Below are positions 1 to 7,938 of a stretch of 64,000 nucleotides of DNA, one piece after another. Each line of letters opens with the position of its first letter. Positions within the stretch are counted from its first letter, which is position 1. This DNA comes from Gammaproteobacteria bacterium (GTDB taxonomy: Bacteria > Pseudomonadota > Gammaproteobacteria > Legionellales > Legionellaceae), in assembly GCA_024742995.1 (NCBI GenBank), contig JANSXK010000001.1, positions 124,001-188,000 on the forward strand, read 5' to 3'. The position numbers were made by a program, and so were the translations under genes. Below the pieces are notes generated by a model. The model ran no database searches. It worked only from the letters and a program-made list of their open reading frames with translations, and was not told the origin of the DNA.

Positions 1-3
1 AGT

Positions 4-399
4 ATGAGAACACTTAAGGTTTTTATTGGTGCCTGCATCTTTATGTTGTGCTCTAATGTTTATGCTAGATGTGGTTCGATTGGCATTATCAATGCAGGTC
101 ATCAAGATCTTCTGGTGACAGGAACCTATGATAAAAATAACGAGATCATACCGTTTACCATAGATAGTAATGTGATGCAGTATAATTTAGATACAACTCA
201 TAAATCTGAGGGTAGCTGGGGCGTTAGCCAATGTTATAAACCTCATTTGTCTATAGCAACCACAGACGGTAACACGTTGTTTTCAGGTGTTGTCATTGGC
301 GGAGATATGGTTCTTTTAAATCTTACCGCTGGTCGTTATAATCCGTTTAAGCCCTACGGTATAATTATTGATGGTAAAAAATATAAACCACTTAACTAA
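4..399 (+). CDS. Small secreted protein, paralogue of the gene at 1845
   Basis: 131 residues with a Sec-type signal peptide (hydrophobic residues 5-20, likely cleavage after VYA at 21). The mature part is about 110 residues with two cysteines (C23, C77) and no membrane segment, so it is probably periplasmic or secreted. It aligns over its length with the product of 1845-2267: both begin the mature part with a CG-x-I motif, share L-x-V-x-G-x-Y, an N-x-x-Q stretch, a Cys followed by K/H and a hydrophobic run, and end in T-x-LxSG-x-V-x-x-x-D-x-L-x-x-N. I do not recognise the family. The start fits the signal peptide; only three bases lie upstream in this window, so its promoter cannot be seen. 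Confidence 0.8.
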   Translation: MRTLKVFIGACIFMLCSNVYARCGSIGIINAGHQDLLVTGTYDKNNEIIPFTIDSNVMQYNLDTTHKSEGSWGVSQCYKPHLSIATTDGNTLFSGVVIGGDMVLLNLTAGRYNPFKPYGIIIDGKKYKPLN

Positions 400-557
400 T
401 TTGTTCGAAAGGCGTCTTGGGTATTTTTAAACATATAAATAATTGACCGATGTAATTATTTGCTAGGATGCACAAAAATTCCTTAAACGTGTTGGCTCGT
501 GATATATTAATATCTTTCTAATCTCCAAGCTTAACGTTTCGTGATAAGGCTCAAGGA

Positions 558-1775
558 ATGAACGAAGAGTTTTTTAGTAATTTTTTGCATGTGAATACCT
601 TCACTGCATTTGGAGTCATGCTACTGGTAGGTTTAGTTGGTGGGCAATTGGCTCATTTGATGCGATATATCCCGCGTATCACCGGTTATATCTTAATGGG
701 TTTTTTACTTGGTCCCCGCGTGAGTGGTTTTCTGACTGCTGAAATTATTAGTCAATCCGCTATTCTTAAAGAACTCGCAATTGGTTTGATCTTATTTGAA
801 TTGGGGTTACAGATTAGGCTGAAATACATATTGTCCAATCCCGCTATCATATTGACAGCAGTATTTCAGGGCGCTGCGGTCTTTTTTCTCATATTTATCG
901 GGTTGTTTCTACTGGATTTTAGTTGGACGATTTCGGCATTAAGTGCAGCGATTGGTATTTCCATTTCTCCTGCTGTGACATTGTTGATTGCAAATGAATA
1001 TAATGCTCAAGGCACTGTCGTTGAACACTCCTTAATTTTAACGGCGTTAAACAATATCATTGCTTTTTTAGTTTATGCCTGCATCGTGACTATTGCCCAG
1101 CACAGCGAGACCAATCAGCATCATTTTTATGGGTTTTTAATCGAATGGCTTTATCCTTTATATCGAATGGTAGGTTCCATTTTTGTTGCGTGGGCATGCT
1201 CTTCTTTAATGATTGTATTAGGTCGGTTTGTGGGTAAAAAAGAAAACATGCAGTTCATACTATTGGTTGGGATGTTAGCAGTCGTGTTAGGTCTTTCAGA
1301 ATTGTTGTATATATCACCATTTTTATCCATGTTAGGTTTTGGTTTGGTCACTGTTAATTTGGATCATCAAAATGACTTGATGGAGGTAGAGCTTGGTTAT
1401 TTGAGTGAAATCTTTATTGTTATATTGTTTGTCATGGTGGGTGCAGATTTATATATGGACTATTTTCTTAAAGCAGGGTTGTTTGCATTTTGTTTTATCA
1501 TACTAAGAACCATTGGCAACACTGTGCCAGTGTTGTTTATCAAAAATATCACTTTTAAGCAGGGTATGGCAATGGGATTAACATTCTTACCCATGGCTGG
1601 TATTGCTATCGCCTTATTAGACACTACCAAGTTTTTAACACATGGGTTTCATGAGTCTTTATCATTTCTTATTTTGACCGCTGTTGCATTACTTGAAATC
1701 ATAGGACCGCTTACGACGGTTATGAGCTTACGATGGTGTGGGGAATTACGTAAAAGTCATACTGTAGAGTATTAA
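558..1775 (+). CDS. Cation:proton antiporter (CPA2/Kef-type membrane domain)
   Basis: 405 residues, about 12 hydrophobic segments, no hydrophilic tail. The N-terminal region GYILMGFLLGPRVSG followed by ELAIGLILFELGLQ is the typical Na+/H+ exchanger domain signature of KefB/NhaP-like transporters of the inner membrane. Residues about 130-150 (AAIGISISPAVTLLIANE) form the core crossing helices. It lacks the C-terminal TrkA-N/TrkA-C domains of KefB/KefC, so it is either a short CPA2 member or uses a separate regulator. An AAGG lies 8 bases before the ATG. The gene sits alone between two paralogous small secreted protein genes. The family call is firm; the ion transported cannot be read from the sequence. 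Confidence 0.85.
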   Translation: MNEEFFSNFLHVNTFTAFGVMLLVGLVGGQLAHLMRYIPRITGYILMGFLLGPRVSGFLTAEIISQSAILKELAIGLILFELGLQIRLKYILSNPAIILTAVFQGAAVFFLIFIGLFLLDFSWTISALSAAIGISISPAVTLLIANEYNAQGTVVEHSLILTALNNIIAFLVYACIVTIAQHSETNQHHFYGFLIEWLYPLYRMVGSIFVAWACSSLMIVLGRFVGKKENMQFILLVGMLAVVLGLSELLYISPFLSMLGFGLVTVNLDHQNDLMEVELGYLSEIFIVILFVMVGADLYMDYFLKAGLFAFCFIILRTIGNTVPVLFIKNITFKQGMAMGLTFLPMAGIAIALLDTTKFLTHGFHESLSFLILTAVALLEIIGPLTTVMSLRWCGELRKSHTVEY

Positions 1776-1789
1776 TAAGAATCTTGTTG

Positions 1790-1818
1790 TTGATTTTTTA
1801 TTCTATATTAAATATAAT
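1790..1818 (+). promoter_or_regulatory. Sigma70-type promoter of the 1845 gene
   Basis: TTGATT at 1790-1795 and TATAAT at 1813-1818 are separated by exactly 17 bases, 26 bases before the ATG at 1845. The -10 matches consensus perfectly. The gene also has AAAGGA upstream of the start. Confidence 0.65.
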
Positions 1819-1844
1819 TTGTGTATATATAAAAGGAACCAAGC

Positions 1845-2267
1845 ATGATCATATTCAGAATACTGTTATTGTCCTACCTCTTTTTCGCAGAAACTACTTA
1901 TGCTTTGATGCCGAACAATTGCGGCGTCATTTATATCAATAACAATAGTGAACGAACCCTGGAAGTGAATGGTATTTACCCTGATACCAAGGAAGTATTG
2001 AAAACAGTGATGATAAAACCCAATACCTTGCAACAAAGTATCACATTGGGAACAATGCAATCTTGCGCTGGAAACACAAGTAAAATTCATTGCAACGCTA
2101 TATGGGTAGCCTGCCATAAAACAGTTAACCTTATCGTAAAAACTTCGGACACAGGGACCATATTATTATCTGGACTCGTTGCTGCAAACGATTCGTTGTC
2201 TTTTAATACGCCTGTTAATAGTGATAAATCATCTGATGTTCTGATTAATGATATTCCACAGGATTAA
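1845..2267 (+). CDS. Small secreted protein, paralogue of the gene at 4
   Basis: 140 residues; signal peptide at 1-20 (IIFRILLLSYLFFAETTYA). The mature part has four cysteines (C26, C74, C83, C90), two of which (C26, C90) line up with C23 and C77 of the first protein of the window, leaving an extra pair that could form a second disulfide. Shared landmarks are CGxI, L-x-V-x-G-x-Y near residue 39-45, and T-x-LLSG-x-V near residue 105. The C-terminal 20 residues are polar. The family is unknown to me. It has its own promoter at 1790-1818 and an AAAGGA ribosome-binding site. The duplication brackets the antiporter gene. Confidence 0.8.
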   Translation: MIIFRILLLSYLFFAETTYALMPNNCGVIYINNNSERTLEVNGIYPDTKEVLKTVMIKPNTLQQSITLGTMQSCAGNTSKIHCNAIWVACHKTVNLIVKTSDTGTILLSGLVAANDSLSFNTPVNSDKSSDVLINDIPQD

Positions 2268-2299
2268 TGTTCTCGTAAATTGATCTTGCCCTGATTTGA

Positions 2300-2495
2300 T
2301 GGACCGCCTGTTAAGAGAGTAAAAATTTAACTAGAGGTGAAAAATGAACAACAGTTCAGAACAAAAAATAGTCAGGAATAAATAGAGCCCCCAGTTTAAA
2401 GAGCAAGCCGTCGAGCGAGCAGAAAAAGATGGTGTACGTCAGGTAGCCAAAGATCTTGATATTGCTGAATCCATGTTGAGGTCCGGGTCCGATCC
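2300..2495 (+). pseudogene. Remnant of an IS3-family OrfA transposase
   Basis: From ATG 2344 the frame reads MNNSSEQKIVRNK, an in-frame TAG (2383-2385), then SPQFKEQAVERAEKDG, RQVAKDLDIAESML, which is the helix-turn-helix start of IS3-type OrfA proteins (FKEQAV...A..L.IAES). Similarity stops near 2485, so only about the first third of OrfA remains and OrfB is absent. TGGACCGCC at 2300-2308, about 45 bases before the ATG, resembles the outer end of IS3-type terminal repeats. An AGAGGTGA ribosome-binding site precedes the ATG. It is clearly dead: stop codon plus truncation. Confidence 0.7.
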
Positions 2496-2521
2496 TGGTA
2501 AAAAGTTATCAAATGTCTCAT

Positions 2522-2680
2522 TTACCTCAAATCATACTCAATTTCTGCTGCTCTTTTTTGCATATCAAGATCGAAGATACCAAATCTATTCAAATGCTCT
2601 CTCCAATACGGTGAAATTCCAGGTAAAACCTCGCTGGGTATTTCAATTTTTCCCGAGCAAGATCACGCGCAGCTTACCGT
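2522..2680 (-). pseudogene. Possible remnant of a Tn3-like transposase C-terminus
   Basis: On the minus strand an open frame of about 50 codons without a start ends at TAA (2522-2524) and contains LPGISPYWREHLNRFG then IFDLDMQKR. The pattern LSPY..EH..RFG.Y.LD resembles the C-terminal end of Tn3-family TnpA proteins. It directly abuts the IS3 remnant on the opposite strand. The call rests on a short motif and could be another transposase family. Confidence 0.35.
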
Positions 2681-2757
2681 GTTAATCTGGTGCAATTTGT
2701 TTTTAGACTCCATTTAGTTATAATAAACTCTGTTTCAATCATAATAATCTAAAATTA

Positions 2758-4587
2758 ATGCCATTTGAAAAAAAAAGAGATATTCCTATTGTCATTGCAA
2801 AAGCTTTTATCGGCATGTCTGAGCATTTAAGTCACATCCAAAATGCTGCACCGAACATTCGAAACGAAGCGAATAGACATATCCCTGCTGGTATCACTTT
2901 TATTTTGAGAAAAGCATTTAGCAAAGTACCTCCTTCAGATAGAGGTTCCTTATATCGTAGCATATCCAAATTTTTTCATCCGGATACTCTGGAAATCAGG
3001 CACTTAAATTTAAGTATCCCAGAACATGAGTTCCTAAACTTTTATTTAGACTGGTTAAAGCGACAACCAGAAGGACAAAGAGCTGATTTGAAAAATCAAT
3101 TAATGCATCTATTAACTGAACTAAAAAATGAACATGAATCAGATTTTGACTATAGAATGCATTATAAAAGCCAGCACTTTTCGTTAAGCGAAAAAACATA
3201 TTTAGATGCATTAAATTACAAGCAATATTATCCAAAAATAATCAACATATCACTATCCTGTATAAAAATACTTTGCCTATTTGCTGTGATAATGGCGCTT
3301 GCACTAGCTCTTACACTGATTCCTATTTGGATTTTAGTAAAAATAGCCCCCATTCTTATGGCAAATCATAATGTACAAGGCTATTTGATGTTACAAATAA
3401 GTTATTCTGTTGATGTTTATGTAAAAAATCATTTTAGCTTTATATACGTTTTAATGTTTGGAGAAAAAATTTATAAGCAAGCCTTACAAGAAACGGTTTC
3501 AGAACAAGAACTGGCAAAATATCTCCGTTTAAAATATGCATCGGAAATTGATTTATCTACAGAAACAAATGAACGAGTATTTGCTTATAGCAAAGCAATG
3601 CAATTAGATACTTATTGTAGTTGGGATGACGATGAGACTCAAGCAAAGAAATCATCCTTTATGAAAGCACTGCCACATTTGTATGATATGAAAAACTTTC
3701 TCTTATTAGAGCAATACATTAGCAATCTCTCTCTTAGTCAACATGCAAAATTTTTAGTCTCAGCTATGTATAAAACCCTCAAAACTTCTTTACCATCACA
3801 ATATATTGCTTGGACCACACATCAGAAAATGACACATAATACAAAACAATATATTCTTTATGTAAAAGAAACAAGTAGAACGCACAAAATTGTACAATTG
3901 AATGAGAAAGAAGTAAAAACTTCCGTAACCTTCGAGCCCTGGGGAAAAGCAAATCATTCAAACACCATTCATATAATAGATGATGCGTTATATTGTTGGA
4001 ATACTGATGCACATAAAATCCAAAAATTACATTATCATTCTGAAGAATTACTTACATTACCAGATAACATCGTGCGTACTACTGATAGTCTATTTATGCG
4101 AAAATCCAACCATTTAATTAGATTAGATATCGATTCGCCATCTGGTATGCCACCAAAATCTCAATATATCTTAATGCAGGACCGATTATTTTTTTATGAC
4201 AGCCTGCAAGATAAATGCACGATTATAAGTGATAATGCCCAATGTTACATTGAAAAATTTCCTGTTGGGACTCAAATTGCCGCCTTGTCTAACGAAGACA
4301 AGCATTTTATTTCAAAACAAAACTCACATGCCATTCGTTCTTGGCATTGGACTCTGCTCCAGTCCAGCGTGGTTCTCATACTGAGAGCATTATTTTTTAT
4401 ACCTTTTTTGACTTTGGACATGGGCACGCGATTATTAATGAAATTAATACCATGCAAAATTCGACCACAAGATGCTTTAACAGTGGCAGATTATGGTATC
4501 ACGAGGTTCTTTAAATTACCTTTAGATATATATCGTTATTTCCAAGCGCCAGAATCGCACGAGAGTTTAGAAGTATTGACTAGCTAA
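2758..4587 (+). CDS. 609-residue membrane protein of unknown function
   Basis: I do not recognise a family. There is no signal peptide; the N-terminal 160 residues are soluble and helical. A long hydrophobic region at about 160-200 (ILCLFAVIMALALALTLIPI and following) gives one or two membrane spans, and a second hydrophobic region sits at about 533-562 near the C-terminus. The roughly 330 residues between are soluble; from about residue 340 to 510 short alternating strand-like stretches (YILYVKET, TIHIIDDALYCW, LIRLDID) hint at a beta-propeller-like or repeat fold. The tail after residue 580 is hydrophilic. Composition is Lys/Asn-rich and AT-rich. A large hypothetical with two membrane anchors fits the class of host-directed effectors in Legionellales, but that is a guess. 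Confidence 0.7.
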   Translation: MPFEKKRDIPIVIAKAFIGMSEHLSHIQNAAPNIRNEANRHIPAGITFILRKAFSKVPPSDRGSLYRSISKFFHPDTLEIRHLNLSIPEHEFLNFYLDWLKRQPEGQRADLKNQLMHLLTELKNEHESDFDYRMHYKSQHFSLSEKTYLDALNYKQYYPKIINISLSCIKILCLFAVIMALALALTLIPIWILVKIAPILMANHNVQGYLMLQISYSVDVYVKNHFSFIYVLMFGEKIYKQALQETVSEQELAKYLRLKYASEIDLSTETNERVFAYSKAMQLDTYCSWDDDETQAKKSSFMKALPHLYDMKNFLLLEQYISNLSLSQHAKFLVSAMYKTLKTSLPSQYIAWTTHQKMTHNTKQYILYVKETSRTHKIVQLNEKEVKTSVTFEPWGKANHSNTIHIIDDALYCWNTDAHKIQKLHYHSEELLTLPDNIVRTTDSLFMRKSNHLIRLDIDSPSGMPPKSQYILMQDRLFFYDSLQDKCTIISDNAQCYIEKFPVGTQIAALSNEDKHFISKQNSHAIRSWHWTLLQSSVVLILRALFFIPFLTLDMGTRLLMKLIPCKIRPQDALTVADYGITRFFKLPLDIYRYFQAPESHESLEVLTS

Positions 4588-4694
4588 AAACCCAATGGAT
4601 CGATAATTCTTGAAAATGGCAAAGCGCCAAAAGCCCATCCGTAAAATATTTTGTGATATTGAATGGTTCAAGCAGACGTTTTAATTCCTTTAAG

Positions 4695-4744
4695 GATAGC
4701 GCTCAGTAAACTGCCTGTTTAGATGTAATTTACTGAGCGCTATC
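4695..4744. repeat. 16-bp perfect inverted repeat with 18-base loop
   Basis: Left arm 4695-4710 (GATAGCGCTCAGTAAA) is exactly complementary to the right arm 4729-4744; the loop is 4711-4728. It lies 107 bases after the stop of the 609-residue gene and is followed by AATATTTCTT, so it could act as a factor-independent terminator, although the T-run is imperfect. A mobile palindromic element is the alternative. Confidence 0.75.
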
Positions 4745-4819
4745 AATATTTCTTGCTCAATTGTATTTGTACTACCCTCAAAGTCATGCTGAGAAATACG
4801 TTGTAAAACTCCTTAATAC

Positions 4820-4848
4820 TTGTGCAAATATAATTCATAATCTATACT
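4820..4848 (+). promoter_or_regulatory. Sigma70-type promoter of the 4883 lipoprotein gene
   Basis: TTGTGC at 4820-4825 and TATACT at 4843-4848 have a 17-base spacer. The start codon at 4883 lies 34 bases downstream, with AAGGG as ribosome-binding site. Confidence 0.6.
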
Positions 4849-4882
4849 TAAAGTACAATAAAAAGTTATTAAGGGTATCATC

Positions 4883-5074
4883 ATGAAAGGAATCATATTG
4901 ACGTTGATCCTGGCATCAACTGTACTTTTAGGTGGTTGTTGTATGGATGATGTTTGTAATTTGGGATCTACTTATGTGCCTGCAAGTACCACAGATAGTA
5001 GACAATGTGGTAGTTGTAGTACTTGTAGCTCTTGTGGCTACGATGCGAGTTATACTTATAGTGGTTGGTACTAA
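4883..5074 (+). CDS. Small cysteine-rich lipoprotein
   Basis: 63 residues. A hydrophobic leader with lipobox LGGC (Cys19) indicates processing by signal peptidase II and lipid anchoring. The 44-residue mature part is very Cys-rich: CC at 19-20, C25, and a cluster of the form CGSCSTCSSCG, ending in Tyr/Ser/Gly. The Cys cluster could bind metal or form disulfides. I know no family name. It has its own promoter (4820-4848) and is monocistronic. Just after the stop, at 5085-5110, CCCCTA and TAGGGG form a small hairpin, but its T-run is on the upstream side. Confidence 0.65.
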   Translation: MKGIILTLILASTVLLGGCCMDDVCNLGSTYVPASTTDSRQCGSCSTCSSCGYDASYTYSGWY

Positions 5075-5259
5075 TATTTTTGCCCCTAAGTACTCAGTGG
5101 GCTAGGGGCACCCTTAACTTAAATAGCTTTCTAATATTTTTATTACGTGCAATACGATTACCAGTTATTTCAATGATTTTGGGATGGTTATAGCTTGGAA
5201 ATATGTCTAAATATGCTTGGTCTTTTTTGGAAGAGCTGCATTTTACGAAAGGACATATT

Positions 5260-5463
5260 TCACATTTTCGGACCTGGAGAGTTACCCATTTGTTTCTGAG
5301 CTTCTTCAGCAATTGGTTTTGCTGTTTTTGCCATGCTTGCCCCCATCTTAATTTGCTCCGGACTAACTGGTGTACCTGTCAAAGGAGACATCGCACTTAG
5401 TACTTGGGAGCCCAGCTCGCTTTCAGCAAAGTTCAAAGCCTTGTCTGTATCCATGATAGCCAT
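5260..5463 (-). CDS. Small hypothetical protein, 67 residues
   Basis: A soluble, alanine/proline-rich small protein (AMSPLTGTPVSPEQIKMG in the middle, an amphipathic AKTAKPIAEEAQKQM helix near the end). GGGAGT on the minus strand lies about 12 bases before the ATG. There is no recognisable domain, signal peptide or membrane segment. An overlapping minus-strand open frame at 5094-5312 is less plausible because it has no ribosome-binding site and would overlap this gene by 53 bases in another frame. Confidence 0.45.
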   Translation of the reverse strand: MAIMDTDKALNFAESELGSQVLSAMSPLTGTPVSPEQIKMGASMAKTAKPIAEEAQKQMGNSPGPKM

Positions 5464-5561
5464 GATACACCATACTCCCTATTCATTGGTTTTTCATATT
5501 AAACATAGTTCTTGTATTTAATCCTGTCAATAAGTTCTCAAAGCAATCAACATCATTCCTA

Positions 5562-5981
5562 TTATCTCAAAGTTAGCACGTCACAATTGGCTTCATCTAC
5601 AAGCTCACGCGCAGTGTTGCCTAGTAGTACAGGTGTATTGGGATTATGATGGCCGATGATAATCATCTCGCACTGTAGATCAGTAGCTTTTTGTAAAATA
5701 TGTTGTTTGACTGCTCCAAATTCCACAATGGTTTGTTTTTTAGAGAGTTTCAAACTATCACGTAATACGGACATCACTGTTTCCGCGTCTTCAATCAGAG
5801 GTGCTGGGTCTTCAATTTCTGTAAATCCTAATCCTTGTGCAAGCACCAGTGAAGAAGGAGTTTCAATAACATGCAGCAAATATAAATCAGCATCAAATTT
5901 CTTAGCTATTTCTGCAGCTTGCTGGCATGTTTTGTAATGGTGCTCTGATAAATCGGTTGCGTGTAAGATAGCCGTATACAT
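5562..5981 (-). CDS. Universal stress protein (UspA family)
   Basis: 139 residues from the ATG at 5981, which has AGGAGC five bases upstream; an in-frame start 30 bases further upstream lacks this and adds residues not seen in the family. The N-terminus YTAILHATDLSEHH matches the UspA beta1 strand with the D-[LFV]-S motif. A C-terminal G-x-x-x-N-P-x-x-x-x-LGNTARELV segment is the nucleotide-binding G-2x-G-9x-G(S/N) type region, here GHHNPNTPVLLGNTA. A cytoplasmic stress-responsive protein, probably ATP-binding. It is monocistronic between the small hypothetical and folK, all on the minus strand. Confidence 0.9.
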   Translation of the reverse strand: MYTAILHATDLSEHHYKTCQQAAEIAKKFDADLYLLHVIETPSSLVLAQGLGFTEIEDPAPLIEDAETVMSVLRDSLKLSKKQTIVEFGAVKQHILQKATDLQCEMIIIGHHNPNTPVLLGNTARELVDEANCDVLTLR

Positions 5982-6035
5982 TGTTCGCTCCTGGTAAAAC
6001 TTTGGGGACACTTCCCCTTAGTGTACTTGAATTAC

Positions 6036-6506
6036 TTAAATACAGGCAACAATGGTGTCACTCATATTATCCTTGTCTAAAATATGACCTTGGGGTAGTG
6101 ATATATTGGGAGACAGTTCCAATAAAGGTATCATCATAAAGTCTCGATATAGCATTTGTGGGTGCGGGATCTGTAATCGATGAGAACGAATGATAGCTTG
6201 TCCATACAATAAAATATCAATATCAATGGTTCGAGCGCCCCAACGGCGTTTGCGGATACGCTGTTGTTTTTGTTCAATAGTTTTGCAGTGACGATGCAGT
6301 ATATGGGGTGCTAGTGAGGTTTGTAGCATGATAACCATATTGAGATATTTGGGTTGTGCTTTAACGCCATATGGTTTCGTGCGGTATATTTTAGATTGGG
6401 CGCGGATATGGCTTCGAGGCAATTGGTTTAAATGGTTGAGCACGAATGTCAATTGGCGTCTGGGTGTATGCAGGTTCGAACCTAATGCAATGTATGTCAT
6501 GGGCAT
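6036..6506 (-). CDS. folK: 2-amino-4-hydroxy-6-hydroxymethyldihydropteridine pyrophosphokinase
   Basis: 156 residues, the usual HPPK length. It transfers pyrophosphate from ATP to 6-hydroxymethyl-7,8-dihydropterin in folate biosynthesis. Visible signatures are YIALGSNL at 5-12, the RRWGARTIDIDILLYG block (about 88-103) holding the two Mg-binding aspartates, and IPHP at about 113. It starts six bases after the pcnB stop on the same strand. The pcnB-folK order is the same as in E. coli, so the two are probably co-transcribed. The second methionine (MTYIALGSNL) is an alternative start and changes little. Confidence 0.95.
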   Translation of the reverse strand: MPMTYIALGSNLHTPRRQLTFVLNHLNQLPRSHIRAQSKIYRTKPYGVKAQPKYLNMVIMLQTSLAPHILHRHCKTIEQKQQRIRKRRWGARTIDIDILLYGQAIIRSHRLQIPHPQMLYRDFMMIPLLELSPNISLPQGHILDKDNMSDTIVACI

Positions 6507-6512
6507 AAATGA

Positions 6513-7853
6513 TTACTCAGTAGGGCGTTTTGAGGTGCGCACTTTGCTGTTACAAGCTTTTACCATAGCATGTTGTTTTTCTGCGTCAACTTCTTGAAAT
6601 GTTGTCCACCATTTGGCTAAATCCAATGATTCATCTTCCGCCAGTGCACGCAGTGCAAGAAAATCATATGCAGCTCTAAAACGTGAGTGATGAAGGAGAT
6701 CATAAGCTTGATGTCCACTGCGTTTTTCAAAGTTTAATTGTAGGAGCCATATTTCTCGAATGATTTGGGTCAATTTTTTAGGGATAGTGATGATTTTATT
6801 TTGTTCGCTGAGCACCTGAGAGATGGCTTGCTCAAATGCTGGCATCGGATCTGCACCTGCATCACAGAGGAGTTTGGTTCTCATTTGGACCGGAAACCAC
6901 AAAAGAATGGCGAAAAGAAATGCGGGATTCACCGGTTTTTTGATATGAATGCGATGATCCGTACTTTCTAGTGCTAGTCTTAGTAATTCATGTACTGGAT
7001 AGGGGCTTTCATTGAGTGCCGCAGTAAAAGGAAACAATTCTTGGAATAAGCCATATTGTTCAAGTAGGGGTTGTACGGCTGAGGCTTGACCACAGTGATA
7101 GAGCTTGATGATTTCATCAAACAAGCGAGAACTTGAGACATGGGCAATGAGATGACTGAGCTCTTGGATAGGTGCTGCTGTTTCGGGCACAATATCGAAT
7201 TGCAGTTTCGCAGAAAAACGAATGGCACGTAGCATTCTCACGGGATCCTCATGATAACGTGTGATTGGATCACCAATGATGCGGATTAACTTTTGTTGAA
7301 TATCTTCAAATCCTCGCGTGAAATCGACAATAGACTCATCACTCACATGGTAATACAAAGAATTAATACTAAAATCGCGCCGCCAAGCATCTTGTTCTAA
7401 ACTGCCGTAGACATTATCTTCAATCAGCATGCCGCGATCATTGGTTTGAAAATTACTATGAACAGGTTCGTGGGCACGAAAGGTGGCAACTTCAATGATT
7501 TCTCGATGAAAGGGAATATGCACTAATTTAAAGCGACGACCAATGATGCGTGCTTGGCGAAATAATTTTTTAATTTGTTGTGGCGTCGCATTGGTACTGA
7601 CATCAAAATCTTTGGGCGATCTCTGAATGAGCAGATCACGCACACAGCCGCCAACCAAATAAGCTTCATACCCTGCATCTGTCAGCCGTTTAACGACTGT
7701 GGTTGCATTAGGGTTAATGTGTTGCTTCACTAAGCCGTGTTTGCCCCGAGACACTATATTTTTAGGATCAATGGGTATCTTGCGAGACTTTGGTCGATGT
7801 AACAATTTTTTAATGATATTAATCTTGCTATACTCAAAATTTAATGCAGTCAT
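6513..7853 (-). CDS. pcnB: Poly(A) polymerase I
   Basis: 446 residues from the ATG at 7853 (a TTG at 7865 would add four residues; neither has a strong ribosome-binding site). The nucleotidyltransferase core has LVGGCVRDLL followed by SPKDFDVSTNA with the two catalytic aspartates at about 82 and 84, then GRRFKLVHI and RRDFSINSLYY. The RRFKLVH block separates bacterial poly(A) polymerases from CCA-adding enzymes. It adds 3' poly(A) tails that promote RNA decay in the cytoplasm. The C-terminus is basic (KVRTSKRPTE), as in the family. It is divergent from the TerC-family gene and upstream of folK in the same direction. Confidence 0.93.
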   Translation of the reverse strand: MTALNFEYSKINIIKKLLHRPKSRKIPIDPKNIVSRGKHGLVKQHINPNATTVVKRLTDAGYEAYLVGGCVRDLLIQRSPKDFDVSTNATPQQIKKLFRQARIIGRRFKLVHIPFHREIIEVATFRAHEPVHSNFQTNDRGMLIEDNVYGSLEQDAWRRDFSINSLYYHVSDESIVDFTRGFEDIQQKLIRIIGDPITRYHEDPVRMLRAIRFSAKLQFDIVPETAAPIQELSHLIAHVSSSRLFDEIIKLYHCGQASAVQPLLEQYGLFQELFPFTAALNESPYPVHELLRLALESTDHRIHIKKPVNPAFLFAILLWFPVQMRTKLLCDAGADPMPAFEQAISQVLSEQNKIITIPKKLTQIIREIWLLQLNFEKRSGHQAYDLLHHSRFRAAYDFLALRALAEDESLDLAKWWTTFQEVDAEKQHAMVKACNSKVRTSKRPTE

Positions 7854-7938
7854 AGTAGTATACAAGAAAGCGAAGGGTCAAGTATATTAGAGACACGACC
7901 TAAGCAGAGCGTTTTTCACTTATGCATTAAGGATAGCG

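Noticed and set aside
5085-5110. CCCCTA/TAGGGG hairpin as a terminator of the lipoprotein gene
   Set aside because: The T-run is upstream of the stem on the plus strand and becomes an A-run on the minus strand, so it does not fit a factor-independent terminator in either direction.
5094-5312. Minus-strand 72-codon open frame overlapping the 5260-5463 gene
   Set aside because: No ribosome-binding site, overlap in another frame with a better candidate, and it runs through a hairpin.
7857-7881. TTGACC and TATACT before pcnB as a promoter
   Set aside because: The spacer is only 13 bases, too short for sigma70.
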